Of a stretch of 19,697 nucleotides of DNA, positions 7,968 to 14,733 are shown one piece after another. How positions within the stretch are numbered: the first letter of the stretch is position 1; each line of letters begins with the position of its first letter. The position numbers were made by a program, and so were the translations under genes. The DNA comes from Deltaproteobacteria bacterium (GTDB lineage: Bacteria; Desulfobacterota_B; Binatia; UBA9968), in assembly GCA_005879255.1 (NCBI GenBank), contig VBKY01000231.1, forward strand, positions 1-19,697, written 5' to 3'. The notes below the pieces were generated by a model. The model worked only from the letters and a program-made list of their open reading frames with translations, ran no database searches and had not been told where the DNA came from.

Positions 7968-7991
7968 TTCAATAATTGAACTGATTCAAAT
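7968..7991. promoter_or_regulatory. Possible operator upstream of SBP1
   Basis: TTCAATAATTGAA (7968-7980) is a perfect 6+6 inverted repeat with a one-base centre. It overlaps a second inverted pair, TTGAA-CTGA-TTCAA (7976-7989). The cluster is about 35 bp upstream of the SBP1 start, where a regulator could act. No regulator gene is in the window and no convincing -10 box was found, so this is a weak call. Confidence 0.25.
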
Positions 7992-8099
7992 CTTCTCATT
8001 GAAGCCAACTTTTCTGAGGCTTGAAATTCTTATACTATCCCGCTTTGGCCAGCGTCAAACGACGCAACGCAGATTTGAGTTACTGCTTGATTCTTTGCT

Positions 8100-8158
8100 C
8101 ATCACGAAGAGCACGAAGGTTTTTTTCCTTCTGCGCCCCTTGCATTCTTTGCGGCTCA
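8100..8158. repeat. Decayed CACGAAG-type palindrome, copy 2
   Basis: The left half (CATCACGAAGAGCACGAAGG, 8100-8119) has two CACGAAG units. A T/C-rich middle is followed by a degenerate right half with CTTGCATTCTTTGCGG (about 8139-8154), closer to a CTTTGCG variant. It lies in the spacer between the CopD fusion and SBP1, and looks like an older or hybrid copy of the repeats at 1354 and 14566. The rest of this 284-bp spacer (7992-8099) shows nothing recognisable. Confidence 0.6.
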
Positions 8159-8168
8159 ATTTTCCGCT

Positions 8169-8205
8169 CCTGTTTCCTCCCCCGCATCGCGGGGGAGGAA
8201 ACAGG
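8169..8205. repeat. GC-rich perfect hairpin (CCTCCCCCGC family, copy 1) after the CopD fusion gene
   Basis: CCTGTTTCCTCCCCCGC (8169-8185) and GCGGGGGAGGAAACAGG (8189-8205) are exact reverse complements: a 17-bp stem with loop ATC. It ends 12 bp from the stop of the CopD-cytochrome gene. On the transcribed strand it is not followed by a T tract, so it is not a standard intrinsic terminator, though it could act as a 3' stabilising structure. Related copies sit at 10941-10989 and 15201-15249. Confidence 0.85.
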
Positions 8206-8217
8206 TGGGGGTGACCG

Positions 8218-10251
8218 CTAATGCACATGGTCATCCGGCGCGGGCGCGGATGGTTTCTCTTGATTCAGGCGGTCGATGTCGCGCAGGAGATTTTCCATTT
8301 TGTCCCAACCAGGACCATCGCGAGGAATCCAGCGGGCGCGTACGTAACCCTGGTGGTCGATGATGAATTCCATGTGCGGCGGCACCGGTGGGTCCGGCAG
8401 GGTGCCCTGCTCGGAAAAACTCCGGCGAAATAAAGCGTAGGTGTCGAACGCTTCTCTGCTTCCGTCGGTCACCAGGGACAAAGTTTTGATCGTGCCTCCG
8501 AGCTGCTCGATTGCGCCGATCTCTTGGGGTACAGCGAGGACCTTCACCTTTCTGTCTTGAAGCTGGCTGTGGATTTTTTCAAGCTCCGAGATGCGCGCCT
8601 TCGAATCCGGCAGCGAAAAGAGCACGAGCATGACGATTTCGCTACCGCGATGGTCCTTCAAAGAACCGCTTTCGTCGGTGAGGGTGCGATAGACAAAATC
8701 AGGGGCGACCAGCCACGGGTCGGGTTCCACCAGCGCGCTCATCTGTCGCGCCCGCTCCGCGTAAGACAACGCACGTACAAAATTGATCATATCCCAGCGC
8801 TCTTCTTCTTCCAGGCTCGCTGCGAAGCCGGGCATCGCAGTGTCTTTAACTCCGTAACTGAGCCACCAGAAGAGATCTCCCGCGGTATGATCTGCGGCGT
8901 GCTTGGCGGTTAAGTCAGCGGGTTTGGGCACGAGACCTTTGCGGTTGGGGCCATCGCCATACCCGCCGACCCCGTGACACGCCGCGCAAGTCTCTTGATA
9001 GATATGCGAGCCATTGGCGACCGAGATCGCGTTGTAAGGAACCGACGGACGGAGATAAGTTTTCGGGTAGGCGTCGATGTAGAGCGCGTCATGGGCAATG
9101 AACGCGCCGGAGGCAAGACTCATCAGGCTCGCTCCCAGCGCAAAATAACGTCGTCGCCATACGGCATAGCAAAGCCCAACAGCGCCGGCGATCGCCAGCC
9201 ATTTTGCATCCGACATCTGCGAGCGCGCTCTTCTGTTGGTATCGACGGCGTTCCAACTCCAGCGAAAAGCGAGAGGCCACTCCGGCGGAATGTGGCGCGC
9301 CGGCGGCGTGACGCTCATTGCTCCGACGATCAGAAGAATGCAACTGCCGAGTATGGCTTCCCGCGTGACGTTGCGCTTGAGCCGAGTCACCAAATCGGCG
9401 AGGCCCGAAACAACGCGCTGAACTGCGAGCGCCAGGATGCGCGGCTTCAGTTGCAGCAGGTTGATGGCGGCAATGCCGATCAATGGCAGCAGCAAAGCGA
9501 GCTTTATGAGCAACAGTTTCCCGTAGTTCGTGCCCAGCAAAGGGGGAACGGCGCCGACGAGACTCCATGCGTTCAAAAATCCGGTAGCAACGAGAATAAG
9601 AACGCTGATAAGGCCGAGGAGAGAAAATCGGCGCGTCGCCGACTTGATTACCGCGGGAGCCCAGGCATCAACGACGCCTCTGATCCAGCCAAGGAATAAG
9701 GCAAACACGACGAGCCCGCCAAGCCAAACACCGGCGGCAAGCAGATGCAATGCATCCGCCGTCAATTGGATCATCAGCCAAGTCCCTTCGCCGGCCGCTG
9801 CATGGCCCGAAAGGGCAGGCGTCATAATCAATATTGCGGCAAGGATCAAGGAGACACTACGTGAAGTATCCGACTCGGGATCGCGGCGGAAACCAAGCAC
9901 GGCACCGATCAACAGGATCAACAGCGCGCGGGTGGTCCACACCGCGCCGTACCTGGTTCCAGTTAAAACTCCCGCGATAATTTCAGGATGCAAAGCGTCA
10001 GCGAGCGAGACACCGGCGACGGAGACAATCTGCAGCCAGAAGGCGAGTAGCCCCGACAGGAAAATGATCAGAAGAGTCCATTGAGCGAGCCGGAGCAGGC
10101 GCCGATTGAAAGCGGCGAATTCAGGCGAGCCTTCGCCGCCGACGCTTCTCAGCGCGGGGCGCGATACGAGAAAATAAAACCCCAGCGAGCCAAGAAGAAG
10201 CGCCGATGAGGCCAGGTGAATAAATCTGATAAGGGCCGAGGCAGTGGTCAC
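8218..10251 (-). CDS. Three-part fusion: CopD-like membrane domain, cytochrome c, thioredoxin-like domain
   Basis: A 677-residue protein. Residues about 5-320 are a CopD/copper-export membrane domain with about eight hydrophobic helices and conserved-type histidines (H12, H150, H169). A further hydrophobic segment (350-388) leads to a cytochrome c domain with one haem motif CAACH (422-426) and a likely axial Met in TAMPGF (M473). Residues about 528-660 resemble a redoxin fold (HRGSEIVMLVLFSLPDSKAR, VKVLAVPQ, MEFIIDHQGYVRARW), but the position where TlpA/SCO proteins have CxxC reads SLPDS, so it appears redox-inactive. The tail ends HVH, a possible metal site. CopD normally works with CopC in copper traffic across the inner membrane. 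Start is GTG (10249-10251) with no clear ribosome site. It follows Rhod2 by 108 bp; nothing notable was seen in that spacer. Confidence 0.85.
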   Translation of the reverse strand: MTTASALIRFIHLASSALLLGSLGFYFLVSRPALRSVGGEGSPEFAAFNRRLLRLAQWTLLIIFLSGLLAFWLQIVSVAGVSLADALHPEIIAGVLTGTRYGAVWTTRALLILLIGAVLGFRRDPESDTSRSVSLILAAILIMTPALSGHAAAGEGTWLMIQLTADALHLLAAGVWLGGLVVFALFLGWIRGVVDAWAPAVIKSATRRFSLLGLISVLILVATGFLNAWSLVGAVPPLLGTNYGKLLLIKLALLLPLIGIAAINLLQLKPRILALAVQRVVSGLADLVTRLKRNVTREAILGSCILLIVGAMSVTPPARHIPPEWPLAFRWSWNAVDTNRRARSQMSDAKWLAIAGAVGLCYAVWRRRYFALGASLMSLASGAFIAHDALYIDAYPKTYLRPSVPYNAISVANGSHIYQETCAACHGVGGYGDGPNRKGLVPKPADLTAKHAADHTAGDLFWWLSYGVKDTAMPGFAASLEEEERWDMINFVRALSYAERARQMSALVEPDPWLVAPDFVYRTLTDESGSLKDHRGSEIVMLVLFSLPDSKARISELEKIHSQLQDRKVKVLAVPQEIGAIEQLGGTIKTLSLVTDGSREAFDTYALFRRSFSEQGTLPDPPVPPHMEFIIDHQGYVRARWIPRDGPGWDKMENLLRDIDRLNQEKPSAPAPDDHVH

Positions 10252-10359
10252 TGGAGTGGGAAAAGGGGATGGGGCATTTTATTTGCGAACAGGAAATCAA
10301 ACTTCACGGAGATCTCAATTGCGAAGCGCGGTGAATTTGTGTGGGTCAACGGCGCTCAT

Positions 10360-10812
10360 TCAGTTGGTCTTTGCGCCGGCCTCCGTGGGAAATTTACGTT
10401 GCACCCAGCCTTTGATCCCGTCGGGCATGATCGCGATGTTGCGATAGCCGTGATCATCTTTCAGCACCTGGTAGGCGTCTTGGATAAGAACATTTTGCGG
10501 ACAATCGCAGTAGAGAATCACCCGGCCGGCGCGCGGAATAACGCGAAGGTTTTTGTCCAGTTCATTGATGGGAATGGAACGGGCCCCCGGAAGTCTTTTT
10601 TCCCGGTATTCCTTGGTCGGCCGAAGATCGATGATGGTGACAGTTTCTTTATTGTCGAGGTAATACTTCAATCGCTCCGGCGTGACAGTATCGACAACAT
10701 CTTCCTGGTCATGGGCGGCGTCGCTTGCCGTCGGCCAAGCTATGCAAAGGCTAAGCAGCGCAAGTCCGACAAGCCAAAAATAGCAAACTTGGTGGCGAGT
10801 GTGTTCGATCAT
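10360..10812 (-). CDS. Exported rhodanese-like protein (Rhod2) with CxC active-site loop
   Basis: A 150-residue protein with a hydrophobic export segment (residues about 10-30, CYFWLVGLALLSLCIAWPTA). Its single rhodanese domain contains IIDLRPTKEYREKRLPGARS and RVILYCDCPQ, giving candidate catalytic Cys102 plus Cys104. The ATG at 10812 is supported by AGGAGGT (10822-10828 on the complementary strand) about 9 bases upstream, the best ribosome site among the rhodanese genes. It shares with Rhod1 and Rhod3 the VKMLL/LKYYLDNKE-type N-terminal helix and the C-terminal QRKFPTE block. It is separated from AH2 upstream by 189 bp containing three repeat motifs. Downstream is the CopD-cytochrome fusion. 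Confidence 0.88.
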   Translation of the reverse strand: MIEHTRHQVCYFWLVGLALLSLCIAWPTASDAAHDQEDVVDTVTPERLKYYLDNKETVTIIDLRPTKEYREKRLPGARSIPINELDKNLRVIPRAGRVILYCDCPQNVLIQDAYQVLKDDHGYRNIAIMPDGIKGWVQRKFPTEAGAKTN

Positions 10813-10834
10813 GCCGAATAGACCTCCTGGTTCT

Positions 10835-10857
10835 AGGGCGCAACATTTTGCGCCCCT
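10835..10857. repeat. Short hairpin GGGCGCAA ... TTGCGCCCC
   Basis: AGGGCGCAA (10835-10843) pairs with TTGCGCCCCT (10848-10857) across a short loop. It resembles the hairpin nested at 1409-1430 (GGGCGCGAT ... ATCGCGCCC), so the two may be copies of one dispersed element. It lies just upstream of the Rhod2 ribosome-binding site, so in the transcript it could affect Rhod2 translation. Confidence 0.55.
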
Positions 10858-10890
10858 ACATTTATTCTTTGGAGCCTTTTGCGCCTTTGA

Positions 10891-10923
10891 GTTTAAAGTT
10901 CAAAACGTTCAAGCTGTTCAATC
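10891..10923. repeat. 33-bp dispersed repeat (TTTAAAGTTCAAAAC type), copy 1
   Basis: This stretch matches the reverse complement of 14134-14166 at 30 of 33 positions (counted by eye). Both copies run straight into a pyrimidine-rich, GC-hairpin-like sequence on the same side, so together they look like one composite element. It lies between AH2 and Rhod2. Confidence 0.75.
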
Positions 10924-10940
10924 GCTGTGCTCCGTTCAAT

Positions 10941-10989
10941 CCCCCTCCTTCATCCTCCCCCGCGATGCGGGGGAGGACAGAGGTGGGGG
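10941..10989. repeat. GC-rich hairpin (CCTCCCCCGC family, copy 2) after AH2
   Basis: An 11-bp perfect stem, TCCTCCCCCGC (10953-10963) and GCGGGGGAGGA (10967-10977), with loop GAT, extends outward as an imperfect stem (CCCCCTCCTTCA against AGAGGTGGGGG). It lies 12-60 bp beyond the AH2 stop. No T tract follows on the transcribed strand. Confidence 0.85.
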
Positions 10990-11001
10990 CGAATAGAATC
11001 A

Positions 11002-12765
11002 CTAAAAATTACTCGCCTGGTGCACGATCTTGCCGCCGACCATCGTGAGGAGAGGCTTGATTTTCCTTATTTCCCTTTCCGGCACGCTGAAGTAATCGTG
11101 ATCCAAGATCAAAAGATCGGCCAATTTGCCGCGTTCCAGCGAACCGAGAAGATCCTGGCGTCGCACGTATTCAGCCGCCCAATTGGTAGACATCTTGAGC
11201 GCGCGGACACGGTCGATGCGCTCGCGGCCGTTGTAGACTTTTCCTTCGACTTCGCGATTGACCAGAACGTCGATGTAATGAAAGACGGTTCCTACTTTAA
11301 AGATTTCGTTGTCATCGAGCTCTAGAACGGTTTTCACATTGGCGTCCAGCAGGCTCTTCACCGGCGCGACCCAGCTCAGGTACTTCTCGCCATAGTCCCT
11401 CAGCACCCTGGGACTCTCCTCAATATATTTCGGCGAGCAGCTCATCGTAATGTTGAGCTTCTGCAGGCGCGGGATCTGGTCCGGGCGCGGGTTCATGGTG
11501 CAGTGATCGATGGCATGCCCTTTCGCCTTGATTTGATCCAATGAATAGCCGGCCCGCGCGCTGCCCTTTTCGATCGCGTCCAATGTTAAGTCGAGGGCCT
11601 TATCTCCCGCGGTGTGGGTTCCGGCCCATCTCAAGCCTGAGGCCACCGCATCTTCAATAAAGTCCGTATAGCCTTCGTTAAGAATCTCTCGATCCTTAGT
11701 CTCTTTTGGAATTGCCGGCGGCTCGAGGGTCGTCAATATGCCTGGGTAAGATGCGTCGACGCCCCTCATGCTGGCGGCGACAAACCATAAATAATCGGTG
11801 CCGTAACCGTGCACTCCGAACATCTCAGGAACCACCTGGGCGGGAGTGCCGACGCCCGGCGTGTAGCCGAAGCGGATGCCGATCTCACCTCTTTGATCTA
11901 GGAGCTGATAAGCCGCGAGAATTTTCAACGAGCGCAGGTTGCTCGACCAGGTGGTGATACCATAACTTGCCCAACGAAGATTCTCAGCTTTGTAAATCTC
12001 CGCCAATTTTTCGACGCTCGGGATCAAGTGATCCGATAATACCATGCGGTTGATGGTGTTCGAGGAGAAGCCGTCATCGCGCATTAGATTAGGTTCCATG
12101 CGACCGTGCCAACCGGCGCGGATGAGTTCCTGTGCTTTGCCATTGGTGATCGAAGAGGTCCTGGTACGCAGATAGACAGGATTATTCGGCGCCGCCTTGT
12201 CCAGCTCGACTCGCGTGACGATCTGACTACGCATCGCAGCTTGCACCGCGTCCATCGGTTTGCCGTCTTTCGAAATCGCCTCTCTTGGCAAATCCAGAGC
12301 GATCCACTCGCCCGCTTTGCGTTTGGCGGCTTCTTGACGGACGGCCTCCAGAGTTTTTTGCTTGACGCTCTCCCAGGTGTCGTTCGACTGCGCCCTGATG
12401 CGAATTCGCGGCGAAGCGTCGCCCAGCGAATCCATCGCGTAGTCGAACAGATGAGAATGGGTATCGATAATCCCCGGCACCACGGTGCGTCCTTTGGCAT
12501 CGATCATCCTTGTTTGCGGACCGCGAAGGGAAAGAATCTGCTTATTCGTGCCCGACAACAGAATCTTTCCATCTCTAATTGCCAGAGCTTCGACGACGGT
12601 CCCGACATTCGCAGAGTTGCTCTTGTCATCCATCGTGTAGACCTTGCCGTTGTGCACGATGGTGTCCGGATAGCTAATGACTTCCGGCGGCACGGTCTCA
12701 GCAGCCCACGCGGGCAAAGCCGCAAAGACAAAGACAAGGAATGACCGCATGAAACATTCTTTCAT
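11002..12765 (-). CDS. Secreted amidohydrolase, YtcJ-like / amidohydrolase family 3 (AH2)
   Basis: A 587-residue protein with a signal peptide (MRSFLVFVFAALPAWAAE region, cleavage near residue 22). Metal motif HSH at H103/H105 (IDTHSHLFDY), then H384 (GTHTAGDKA), H421 (AIDHC) and D484/D485 (LELDDNE). The C-terminal end has GKLADLLILDHDYF and VGGKIVHQ. Closest to AH3 in this window: the stretch EIFKVGTVFHYIDVLVNRE is nearly identical there. ATG at 12765 is chosen because GGGAGG (12770-12775) precedes it, though spacing is only 4 bases; ATG at 12750 is a possible alternative. It begins 46 bp after the SBP2 stop, indicating an SBP2-AH2 operon. Predicted periplasmic; the substrate is unknown. Confidence 0.9.
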   Translation of the reverse strand: MKECFMRSFLVFVFAALPAWAAETVPPEVISYPDTIVHNGKVYTMDDKSNSANVGTVVEALAIRDGKILLSGTNKQILSLRGPQTRMIDAKGRTVVPGIIDTHSHLFDYAMDSLGDASPRIRIRAQSNDTWESVKQKTLEAVRQEAAKRKAGEWIALDLPREAISKDGKPMDAVQAAMRSQIVTRVELDKAAPNNPVYLRTRTSSITNGKAQELIRAGWHGRMEPNLMRDDGFSSNTINRMVLSDHLIPSVEKLAEIYKAENLRWASYGITTWSSNLRSLKILAAYQLLDQRGEIGIRFGYTPGVGTPAQVVPEMFGVHGYGTDYLWFVAASMRGVDASYPGILTTLEPPAIPKETKDREILNEGYTDFIEDAVASGLRWAGTHTAGDKALDLTLDAIEKGSARAGYSLDQIKAKGHAIDHCTMNPRPDQIPRLQKLNITMSCSPKYIEESPRVLRDYGEKYLSWVAPVKSLLDANVKTVLELDDNEIFKVGTVFHYIDVLVNREVEGKVYNGRERIDRVRALKMSTNWAAEYVRRQDLLGSLERGKLADLLILDHDYFSVPEREIRKIKPLLTMVGGKIVHQASNF

Positions 12766-12811
12766 GAAACCTCCCAAATGCACGTCTTGTTTGTTATGTT
12801 CTCTCGCCAAC

Positions 12812-13927
12812 TCACTTTTCTGCCCTGGGAAAACCGTACGCGTCGACCACCATCTTCATCCATTTTGGCGTATTCTGAAACGTTCGGTGGTCGTTGACCG
12901 ACACCTTTTTGCCTTTTAGGAGGCGGGCCACTTCTCCATCGGTGTACACGCTGGATTTAATCGGCTCGTAGTCGTCGATAACTTTTTGACCTTCGCGGCT
13001 CGCCATATGCTCGATGAAAAGGAGGGCTGCATGGGGATGAACGGCGCTCTTAACAACGAACTGGTTTTCGCGCAGATAGACCGGCGCCGGCTCGATGATT
13101 TTGCATACGAGGGACTTCGTCGGGTCTTTTCTCGAGGCTTCGACGCAGCTGTTATAAAAGGTCATCTGGTGGACCGGCTGTTCGCCGGTCGCGATGGCGC
13201 CCATGGCGCGGGCATTGCCGCGGATCCAAACCGGTTGCTGATCCTTGATCTGGCGAGCGTATTTGACGACCCATTCCTCGCCCATTCCTGCCATCAGAGA
13301 TGCCATGCACTGCGGCCGCACGTCGGCGACAAATTTTCGCCCCTTGAGTTCAGGTCTGAGAAAGTCCTCCCATTTGTCAGGGACGGCATCTGGCGCAAGA
13401 CGATTTTTATTGTAAGCAATCGAGCAAATGCTGCTCGCCACGGCGACTACGTTGCGGTAATCGGGATCGACCATCTTGGGATTGATTTCAAGCACGCCCT
13501 GCTGCGCCATGCCCAGGAGATCGAACTTCATAGCGTGGGCGGCGTTCTCAACGTAAAATTCCGAGCTCGCCTCAGAGGTGTCGAAATCCTTCACGGTGCC
13601 CGCTTTTAATTCAAGCAAAAAGCGCTGCAAGGCCTCGGGACCGCCGATTTCGTCCATGCGGATTTTGATGAACGGGTATTTCTTGGAAAAGGATTCCATC
13701 ATGGGCTTGAAGGTTCCTCCATCCAACGAGGAGATTACCCGCAGCGTCCCTTCTTGTTTGGCCTTAGCGACGATTTCGTCGCGGCCTGTAAGAAAAAGAA
13801 AACCTTTGCTGTCTGCAGCCTTTTTAACCTCGAGAAGGGCGGAGCTCACTGAGGCGGCATCGACGGCGGAATCCAACATCCAGCAATTTACGACCAGACA
13901 AACGGCTAGGAAAAAACGCATTCCCAT
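12812..13927 (-). CDS. Periplasmic ABC-type solute-binding protein (SBP2)
   Basis: A 371-residue protein with a signal peptide (FFLAVCLVVNCWMLDSAVDA, cleavage near residue 24). It has the same type-2 binding-protein layout as SBP1: IVAKAKQEGTLRVIS, FSKKYPFIKIR, IAYNKNRLAPD, WEDFLRPELKGRKF, ALLFIEHMASREGQKVIDD, and a matching end (MKMVVDAYGFPR against SBP1 MKRIAVDIWGLPK). About 25 extra residues lie between signal and core. ATG at 13927 has GGAGGT (13933-13938) 5 bases upstream; a second ATG two codons on is possible. A plausible promoter lies 20-48 bp upstream. It sits directly before AH2, the same order as SBP1-AH1. The ligand is unknown and no permease is nearby. Confidence 0.88.
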   Translation of the reverse strand: MGMRFFLAVCLVVNCWMLDSAVDAASVSSALLEVKKAADSKGFLFLTGRDEIVAKAKQEGTLRVISSLDGGTFKPMMESFSKKYPFIKIRMDEIGGPEALQRFLLELKAGTVKDFDTSEASSEFYVENAAHAMKFDLLGMAQQGVLEINPKMVDPDYRNVVAVASSICSIAYNKNRLAPDAVPDKWEDFLRPELKGRKFVADVRPQCMASLMAGMGEEWVVKYARQIKDQQPVWIRGNARAMGAIATGEQPVHQMTFYNSCVEASRKDPTKSLVCKIIEPAPVYLRENQFVVKSAVHPHAALLFIEHMASREGQKVIDDYEPIKSSVYTDGEVARLLKGKKVSVNDHRTFQNTPKWMKMVVDAYGFPRAEK

Positions 13928-13946
13928 TACGTACCTCCGTATCCTG

Positions 13947-13975
13947 CCTATATTAATCTTCTAACCAAAGTTCAA
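13947..13975 (-). promoter_or_regulatory. Putative sigma70-type promoter of the SBP2-AH2 operon
   Basis: On the minus strand, TTGAAC (13970-13975) and TATAGG (13947-13952) are separated by 17 bases. The -10 box lies 19 bp before the SBP2 start, with the ribosome site between. Each box matches consensus at four of six positions, so this is a moderate call. The repeat-filled spacer between copC and SBP2 makes an independent promoter here plausible. Confidence 0.4.
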
Positions 13976-13991
13976 CCGCATTCTGTATCGA

Positions 13992-14079
13992 AGTGTCATC
14001 CTGAGGCGATAGCCGAAGGATCTAGTCTTGGTGAGCGGCAGGGAAATGCGAGATTCTTCGCTGCGCTCAGAATGACATT
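13992..14079. repeat. TGTCATTCTGAG-type imperfect palindrome
   Basis: The left arm (13992-14023) reads GTGTCATCCTGAGG ... CCGAAGGATCT. The right arm (14050-14079) reads GAGATTCTTCGCTGCGCTCA then GAATGACATT, which is its imperfect reverse complement. I recognise this motif as a common dispersed repeat in environmental bacterial genomes (recollection, not a search result). It occupies the copC-SBP2 spacer. Confidence 0.85.
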
Positions 14080-14110
14080 TGTGCATGTTTGGCGATTGCG
14101 ACACTGCCTC

Positions 14111-14166
14111 GGCGGGGAAGAGAAGAGGCGGGGGATTGAACGACTTGAAGGTTTTGAACTTTAAAC
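14111..14166. repeat. Composite dispersed repeat, copy 2 (inverted relative to copy 1)
   Basis: Positions 14134-14166 match the reverse complement of 10891-10923 at 30 of 33 positions. The adjoining GGCGGGGAAGAGAAGAGGCG stretch (14111-14130) corresponds to the GC-hairpin side of the copy near AH2, although here only one arm seems to remain. It lies 30 bp beyond the copC stop. Confidence 0.7.
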
Positions 14167-14196
14167 TTATACCAAGGCAGACCGCGAACATTCCGG

Positions 14197-14733
14197 CTAG
14201 TTCTTCGCTTCGCGGATGGTGAACGGAAAACTTTGCTCGACCACGTGCCCGTCGACTGACAGGACGCGAAACTTGACGATGTATTTGCCGGCGGGAAGTT
14301 TCTTGACGCCGATGGCAAGTCGCTTCGGATCTTCGGCCAACACGTGAGCATCGTCCGAATCAACGCGCTTTCCATCCGGATCAAGCACGGAAGCGAAAGA
14401 ATACTTGGGTTCCAGACGCTCGTTGAACCAGAGTTGAATCTTTCCAGGAGAGTTGAAAAGCGTAGCGCGGCTCGCCGGTACGGATTTCACAAGGTAAGCG
14501 TGGGCGAAAGCGACGGCGGGAGTGAGCAGGGAAAGACCAATCAGTGCTATCCCACTGGTTTTTCTCACCACGAAGGTCACGAAGCGCACGAAGGAAAGAA
14601 ATTCAAATGAATCAATTTCCGAATTCTTCGTGTCCTTCGTGCCCTTCGTGGTGCAATGTTTGTTTCGATTTTGGTTGCGACTCGGCCGTGCTGAGATTTT
14701 CGTGGTGAGTATGACAGGGATTCGGGGGTTCAT
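14197..14733 (-). CDS. CopC-like periplasmic copper-binding protein with a repeat inserted in its N-terminal coding region
   Basis: The core is classic CopC: after a signal peptide (SGIALIGLSLLTPAVAFA) comes HAYLVKSVPASRATL, whose first residue (H78) would be the mature N-terminal copper ligand, then IQLWFNERLEP, DPDGKRV, and FRVLSVDGHVVEQSFPFTI with D161 and H163. CopC binds Cu(II) in the periplasm and partners CopD. The chosen ATG (14733) overlaps the Rhod3 stop as ATGA, giving 178 residues. Residues about 27-56 are encoded by an 88-bp CACGAAG palindrome (14566-14653), so the protein has an odd 55-residue leader. A GTG at 14566-14568, on the repeat's edge, would give a normal 22-residue signal peptide but has no visible ribosome site. 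Function depends on which start is used. Confidence 0.82.
   Translation of the reverse strand: MNPRIPVILTTKISARPSRNQNRNKHCTTKGTKDTKNSEIDSFEFLSFVRFVTFVVRKTSGIALIGLSLLTPAVAFAHAYLVKSVPASRATLFNSPGKIQLWFNERLEPKYSFASVLDPDGKRVDSDDAHVLAEDPKRLAIGVKKLPAGKYIVKFRVLSVDGHVVEQSFPFTIREAKN
14566..14653. repeat. CACGAAG-type palindrome, copy 3, inside the copC-like reading frame
   Basis: The outer 11 bases match exactly as an inverted repeat (CACCACGAAGG at 14566-14576 against CCTTCGTGGTG at 14643-14653). Each arm contains three CACGAAG units; the centre is AT-rich. This is the best preserved copy in the window, and the only one within a coding frame. Its translation in the copC frame gives TTKGTKDTKN ... FLSFVRFVTFVV, unlike any CopC sequence I know. 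Confidence 0.9.

Noticed and set aside
8169..8205. Intrinsic terminator after the CopD fusion
   Set aside because: The stem is strong, but the transcribed strand continues without a T tract. It is kept as a repeat hairpin only.
10252..10359. Possible small gene or promoter between Rhod2 and the CopD fusion
   Set aside because: No frame, ribosome site or paired promoter boxes could be supported.
13961..14191. Small minus-strand frame containing CHSERSEESRIS
   Set aside because: This peptide is the translation of the TGTCATTCTGAG repeat; no start context or domain supports a gene.
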